DNA of 64,000 nt from RGIG4034 sp045628945 (GTDB taxonomy: Bacteria > Bacillota > Clostridia > Lachnospirales > Lachnospiraceae), in contig JAZQQG010000024.1 of assembly GCA_045628945.1 (NCBI GenBank), forward strand, positions 52,399 through 116,398, in the 5' to 3' direction. Below, in pieces: positions 61,012 through 64,000 of the stretch (positions are counted from its first letter, which is position 1; each line of letters starts with the position of its first letter). The translations under genes and the position numbers were made by a program. The notes beneath the pieces were generated by a model. It worked only from the letters and a program-made list of their open reading frames with translations. It did not search any database and had not been told where the DNA came from.

Positions 61012-61829
61012 ATCATGTTACTTCCCTTGTTCTGCTTATTCGCACGCTGGAACAGCGCCATAAATAACAATACGATGGCCATCAGTGCTACCGAGAGACC
61101 GGAACCCAACTGCCAGTTCATGCTGGTGGTAAATTCCTGCTCAATGATATTACCGATGAGCTGAATCTTGCTTCCTCCCAGGATATCGGAGAATACAAAG
61201 GAGGTCATCGCCGGAACGAATACCATCGTGATTCCGCTAAGAACTCCGGGAATGGTCAAAGGCCAGATTACCTTTACAAAACGGGTAACGCTCCGTGCCC
61301 CTAAGTCCTTGGATGCCTCTAACAATTCCTCCGGAATCTCCATCAGAGTATTGTAAATCGGCAGAATCATGAACGGTAAAAAGTCATAAACCATACCGAT
61401 AATGATTGCCGTCGGCGTATTGGTTAATGTCAACTTCGGAATTCCAACATTGGAAAGCAGTGAATTAATGACACCATTGTCAGAAAGTAGCACCTGCCAT
61501 GCATACACACGCAGGATAAAATTCATCCACATGGGAAGAATCAGCACCGCTACAATCATTCCCTTCCGTTTAATCTTCAGGGAACGAAGAATCAGTGCCA
61601 CCGGAAATGCCAAAATCAAACAGACAACGGTTGTAATCACGGCAAGCTCCACCGAGAGCCAGAAGGCTTTCATATGTACCGGTTCGAAGATTGCCAACAG
61701 ATTGTCGAAGGTGAAGTTGCCCTTGCGATCGCGTACTGCATAGTACACGATGTAGAACAGGGGCAGAATCGTAAACAGGACAATCCATACAATATAAGGC
61801 CAAGCCAGATGTTTACGCTTACTGTTCAT
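61005..61829 (-). CDS. potB: Polyamine ABC transporter permease PotB
   Basis: A 274-aa permease with about six membrane segments and the EAA loop LLEASKDLGARSVTRFVKVIWPLTIPGV (about residues 170-197). It starts 1 bp after the end of potA and overlaps potC at its 3' end. Confidence 0.92.
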   Translation of the reverse strand: MNSKRKHLAWPYIVWIVLFTILPLFYIVYYAVRDRKGNFTFDNLLAIFEPVHMKAFWLSVELAVITTVVCLILAFPVALILRSLKIKRKGMIVAVLILPMWMNFILRVYAWQVLLSDNGVINSLLSNVGIPKLTLTNTPTAIIIGMVYDFLPFMILPIYNTLMEIPEELLEASKDLGARSVTRFVKVIWPLTIPGVLSGITMVFVPAMTSFVFSDILGGSKIQLIGNIIEQEFTTSMNWQLGSGLSVALMAIVLLFMALFQRANKQNKGSNMIW

Positions 61830-61830
61830 A

Positions 61831-62901
61831 TTACACGCCCTCTTCTATTACTCGTTCGGACTCATCAATATGGTGCATAATCTGAATATTGAAGGGCTTC
61901 ACATAGATCGATACCATACTGCCGCAAGGGTAGGATACGGTATTGTGTGCCAGCCACTCAAAGCCGTTGGATTCGATGATCATCTCGTACTGAGCACCCT
62001 TGTAGAGAACGGAGGTCACAATACCGTCCATGATGCCCTCCCCGGCCTCACCGATTTCGATATCCTCAGGACGAATTACCACGTCCACGATGGTGTTGTT
62101 TCCAAAGCCTTCATCGACACAGACGAAATTCTTGCCGAGAATCTCTACCAGGCGATCATGAATCATCGTACCCTGTAAGATATTACCATCACCGATGAAG
62201 TCTGCAACGAATGCGTTGGTCGGCTCATCGTAGATATCCTTCGGCGTACCGATCTGCTGTACCTCACCATGGTGCATTACCACGATTTTATCAGACATAG
62301 TTAAGGCTTCTTCCTGGTCGTGGGTAACATATAAGAAGGTGATGCCAAGTTCATTTTTTAAACGGGTCAACTCATATTGCATGTCCTGACGAAGCTTCAG
62401 ATCCAATGCTCCGAGAGGCTCATCCAGCAACAGAATCTCCGGCTCATTCACGATTGCACGTGCAATGGCCACACGTTGCTGCTGACCACCGCTAAGAGAG
62501 GTCGGCTTACGGTCCTCATAGCCCTCCAGGTCTACAAGTTTCAACGCGTACTTAATCTTGTCTGCAATATAGTCTTTGCTCTTTTTCTTAATCTTCAGAC
62601 CGAACGCAATATTCTCAGCCACATTCATATGCGGAAAAAGACAATATTTCTGGAATACGGTATTGATATGACGATCCTCAGGCGGAAGATTTGTGATGTC
62701 CTCGCCGTTGAAAAGCACCTTACCGGTATCCGGCTTCGTGAAACCGCCCACAATACGTAAGGTGGTCGTCTTGCCGCAACCGGAAGGTCCGAGAAGAGTT
62801 ACAAATTCATTTTTCTTAATATCCAGGTCCAGGCTCTTTAATACACCCTTTCCGTCAAATCCCTTGGAAATGCCAATTAACTGAAGTAAATTCTCGCTCA
62901 T
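61831..62901 (-). CDS. potA: Polyamine ABC transporter ATPase PotA
   Basis: A 356-aa ABC ATPase: Walker A GPSGCGKTT (38-46), signature LSGGQQQR (about 137-144), Walker B ILLDEPLGALD and the switch His in VTHDQEEA. The C-terminal regulatory TOBE-like domain (about residues 240-350) is present. It drives polyamine import by PotBCD. First structural gene after the XRE-cupin regulator (38 bp). Confidence 0.95.
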   Translation of the reverse strand: MSENLLQLIGISKGFDGKGVLKSLDLDIKKNEFVTLLGPSGCGKTTTLRIVGGFTKPDTGKVLFNGEDITNLPPEDRHINTVFQKYCLFPHMNVAENIAFGLKIKKKSKDYIADKIKYALKLVDLEGYEDRKPTSLSGGQQQRVAIARAIVNEPEILLLDEPLGALDLKLRQDMQYELTRLKNELGITFLYVTHDQEEALTMSDKIVVMHHGEVQQIGTPKDIYDEPTNAFVADFIGDGNILQGTMIHDRLVEILGKNFVCVDEGFGNNTIVDVVIRPEDIEIGEAGEGIMDGIVTSVLYKGAQYEMIIESNGFEWLAHNTVSYPCGSMVSIYVKPFNIQIMHHIDESERVIEEGV

Positions 62902-62939
62902 ATGCTACCTCAAATCCGTTATTAGTCCGTTATCCTTAC

Positions 62940-63488
62940 TTAAAACATCGGCGGAGTGCTAATCCACAGAAACTTCGCTTTCTTGCCGTTTGCACGAATG
63001 GAATGCTTCTCATTTGCCGTATAGTAGAAGGTCTCACCCTTCTTCACCGTGTAGGTGCTCTTGCCAAGCGTTAAGATAATGCTTCCTTCGATGACAAGAC
63101 CAAATTCCTCTCCCTCGTGAGGCTTATCCAAAGACGTCTGCCCATCCTCGGTTAATTCCACCAGAATCGGCTCCATCATATTGCCCTGTGCAGAAGGCAC
63201 CAGCCACTTAATATTGATACCGTTATCCGGATCGTCTTTTTCAAAAAAATCATCCTTGTTGAACACAATCTGTTCCGGCTCATCTTCCTTGAAGAAGTCT
63301 GCCGGCGTCGTGCCGAGGCATTGCAAAATGTCCAACAGGGTCGGGATGCTCGGCACCGTCTGGTTACGTTCCAGCTGTGAGATGTATCCCTTCGTTAATT
63401 CAGTTCGGTCCGCCAGCTCCTGCTGCGTCAGATTGCTCTGGTTACGCAGGTTGCGGATTTTGGTTCCGAGGCCAAGATTGCCACCCAT
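62940..63488 (-). CDS. XRE-cupin regulator of the polyamine operon
   Basis: A 182-aa regulator with an N-terminal XRE domain (GTKIRNLRNQSNLTQQELADRTELTKGYISQLERN, HTH about residues 18-38) and a C-terminal cupin domain (about 112-180, with EEFGLVIEGSIILTLG and KGETFYY). The type resembles PuuR, a polyamine-responsive repressor. It is the first gene of the potABCD run, and palindromes in its promoter suggest it regulates itself and the transporter. GGAGG precedes the ATG. Confidence 0.9.
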   Translation of the reverse strand: MGGNLGLGTKIRNLRNQSNLTQQELADRTELTKGYISQLERNQTVPSIPTLLDILQCLGTTPADFFKEDEPEQIVFNKDDFFEKDDPDNGINIKWLVPSAQGNMMEPILVELTEDGQTSLDKPHEGEEFGLVIEGSIILTLGKSTYTVKKGETFYYTANEKHSIRANGKKAKFLWISTPPMF

Positions 63489-63521
63489 TGTTCTATCCCC
63501 TCCGATGGGTTTGTCTTATTC

Positions 63522-63536
63522 TAAACCCTGAGTTTA
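63522..63536. promoter_or_regulatory. Operator palindrome in the pot operon leader
   Basis: TAAAC-N5-GTTTA dyad 34 bp upstream of the regulator's ATG. The same dyad with the same spacing recurs at 63622-63636, and single TAAACCC half-sites lie at 63544-63550 and 63576-63582. Confidence 0.55.
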
Positions 63537-63584
63537 GTTAAAATAAACCCAAGCAAAATATATAAAATCATATATTAAACCCCA

Positions 63585-63590
63585 TGTCAA
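63585..63590 (-). promoter_or_regulatory. -35 box of the XRE-pot operon
   Basis: TTGACA on the minus strand at 63585-63590, about 100 bp before the ATG. An AT-rich stretch with candidate -10 boxes (TTTATA or TTTTAT, 17-18 bp away) follows. A GGGTTTA half-site overlaps the spacer. Confidence 0.45.
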
Positions 63591-63621
63591 GAATTATTAA
63601 ACTTTTTTGTAACAAATATTG

Positions 63622-63636
63622 TAAACTTTGTGTTTA
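63622..63636. promoter_or_regulatory. Second operator palindrome upstream of the pot promoter
   Basis: TAAAC-N5-GTTTA, identical in spacing to the dyad at 63522-63536, about 40 bp upstream of the -35 box. Confidence 0.5.
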
Positions 63637-63682
63637 GGGATTGTGTTGCGCAGAAAGTGCGCGGTTGGGGGGCGCACTTCCG

Positions 63683-63732
63683 GCCGGTTGTTTTCGGCAA
63701 CTGCCTTTGCTCCGCCGGTTGTTTTCGGCAAC
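63683..63732. repeat. Two copies of a 19-bp GCCGG..CAAC element (R1, R2)
   Basis: An identical 19-bp unit beginning GCCGGTTG and ending CGGCAAC is found at 63683-63701 and 63714-63732. It contains two possible short pairings (GCCG/CGGC, GTTG/CAAC). A third, slightly changed copy is at 63786-63804. Confidence 0.75.
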
Positions 63733-63735
63733 TTT

Positions 63736-63771
63736 TGGTGTGAAACTGGCCGTTTTGCTTGAATCGCACCA
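63736..63771. repeat. GGTGTGA-type hairpin C1
   Basis: Arms TGGTGTGA (63736-63743) and TCGCACCA (63764-63771). Directly follows repeat R2; the pair R2+C1 spans 58 bp. Confidence 0.65.
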
Positions 63772-63785
63772 TTTTTGCTTGCCCG

Positions 63786-63843
63786 GCCGGTCGCTTTCGG
63801 CAACTTTTGGTGTGAATTATCAAGAATCTCCTAAGTCGCACCA
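63786..63843. repeat. Repeat R3 plus GGTGTGA-type hairpin C2
   Basis: R3 (63786-63804) resembles R1/R2 with two to three changes; hairpin arms TGGTGTGA (63808-63815) and TCGCACCA (63836-63843). It is also 58 bp long and starts 72 bp after the previous R2+C1 unit: a tandem duplication. Confidence 0.65.
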
Positions 63844-63860
63844 TGAAACTACCGATTGGG

Positions 63861-63895
63861 TGGTGCGACTCTTCAAAAAATCACTGATCCACACC
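63861..63895. repeat. Degenerate GGTGTGA-type hairpin C3
   Basis: TGGTGCGA (63861-63868) faces TCCACACCA (63887-63895); imperfect arms around an A-rich interior. Confidence 0.45.
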
Positions 63896-63931
63896 AAAAG
63901 ATGGCGAATTCGTCACCCCGGAAGCATAAAA

Positions 63932-63969
63932 ATGGTGTGAGTCCGCATTATTTTGCGGATTCACACCAT
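63932..63969. repeat. GGTGTGA-type hairpin C4
   Basis: ATGGTGTGA (63932-63940) pairs with TCACACCAT (63961-63969) and TCCGCA with TGCGGA inside, a near-perfect 16-bp stem of the same build as the terminator at 23625-23662. An A-run precedes and TTTG follows. The gene it would terminate lies beyond the window edge. Confidence 0.7.
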
Positions 63970-64000
63970 TTGTTTTCTAATATCCTATATCAGAAGCAGC

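Noticed and set aside
1..64000. CRISPR arrays, insertion sequences, prophage, rRNA and tRNA genes
   Set aside because: No regularly spaced identical repeats with spacers, no transposase, integrase or phage structural genes, and no tRNA or rRNA signatures were seen.

Overview
The window reads as chromosomal DNA of a Gram-positive, probably Lachnospiraceae-type, member of the Clostridia. The grounds are: a DUF5717 protein at the left edge; GGAGG-type ribosome binding sites and TTGACA/TATAAT promoters; T-box and ZTP riboswitches; the transamidation operon gatCAB with aspS; small Firmicute families (DUF6062, DUF2225, FapA/DUF342, DegV, TraX-like, CarD); and an LTA-synthase-type sulfatase. I saw no rRNA or tRNA gene, insertion sequence, prophage or CRISPR array. 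Genes are dense, and about four fifths lie on the minus strand.

Layout. 1-7.2 kb (minus): DUF5717 (cut by the window edge), an unknown 213-aa protein, a PfkB sugar-phosphate kinase, HtpG, a PPIase-like lipoprotein and a PHP-domain protein. 7.3-9.9 kb (plus): a membrane diguanylate cyclase followed by a GAF/HD-GYP phosphodiesterase. 10.2-16 kb (minus): folA, thyA, a beta-CASP nuclease, TraX-like, DegV, CarD. 15.8-18 kb (minus): stand-alone AICAR transformylase and archaeal-type IMP cyclohydrolase PurO behind a ZTP riboswitch. 18-22.3 kb (minus): acyl-CoA ligase, YkgJ-type cysteine-cluster protein, hybrid histidine kinase. 22.5-23.6 kb (plus): CPBP protease. 23.7-31 kb (minus): valS, DUF342, folC, a 51-codon gene and a zinc-ribbon/TPR protein in one run. 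31-33.1 kb: two plus-strand LytTR response regulators around a minus-strand gene of unknown role. 33.2-41.5 kb: GH13 amylase, esterase, Nudix, MATE pump, nuclease-helicase fusion, degenerate HPr, DUF6062. 41.6-46.3 kb: XRE/DUF2975 pair, TetR, a small acidic membrane protein, uracil/xanthine permease, DUF2225. 46.4-53.7 kb: GGDEF-EAL protein, guaB with a DUF6106-like gene, LTA-synthase-like protein. 53.7-59.1 kb: T-box leader, aspS, gatC, gatA, gatB. 59.1-63.5 kb: polyamine ABC transporter with its XRE-cupin regulator. 63.6-64 kb: a cluster of short hairpin repeats.

How parts work together. ZTP signals a shortage of 10-formyl-THF and would turn on the AICAR transformylase/PurO pair; FolA, ThyA and FolC in the same window supply that folate pool, and GuaB draws on the IMP. 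AspRS and GatCAB make Asp/Asn/Gln-tRNA under T-box control. Three proteins handle cyclic di-GMP. Two XRE regulators have clear candidate operators in the promoters of their own operons. A hairpin family with GGTGTGA ends recurs at three intergenic sites.
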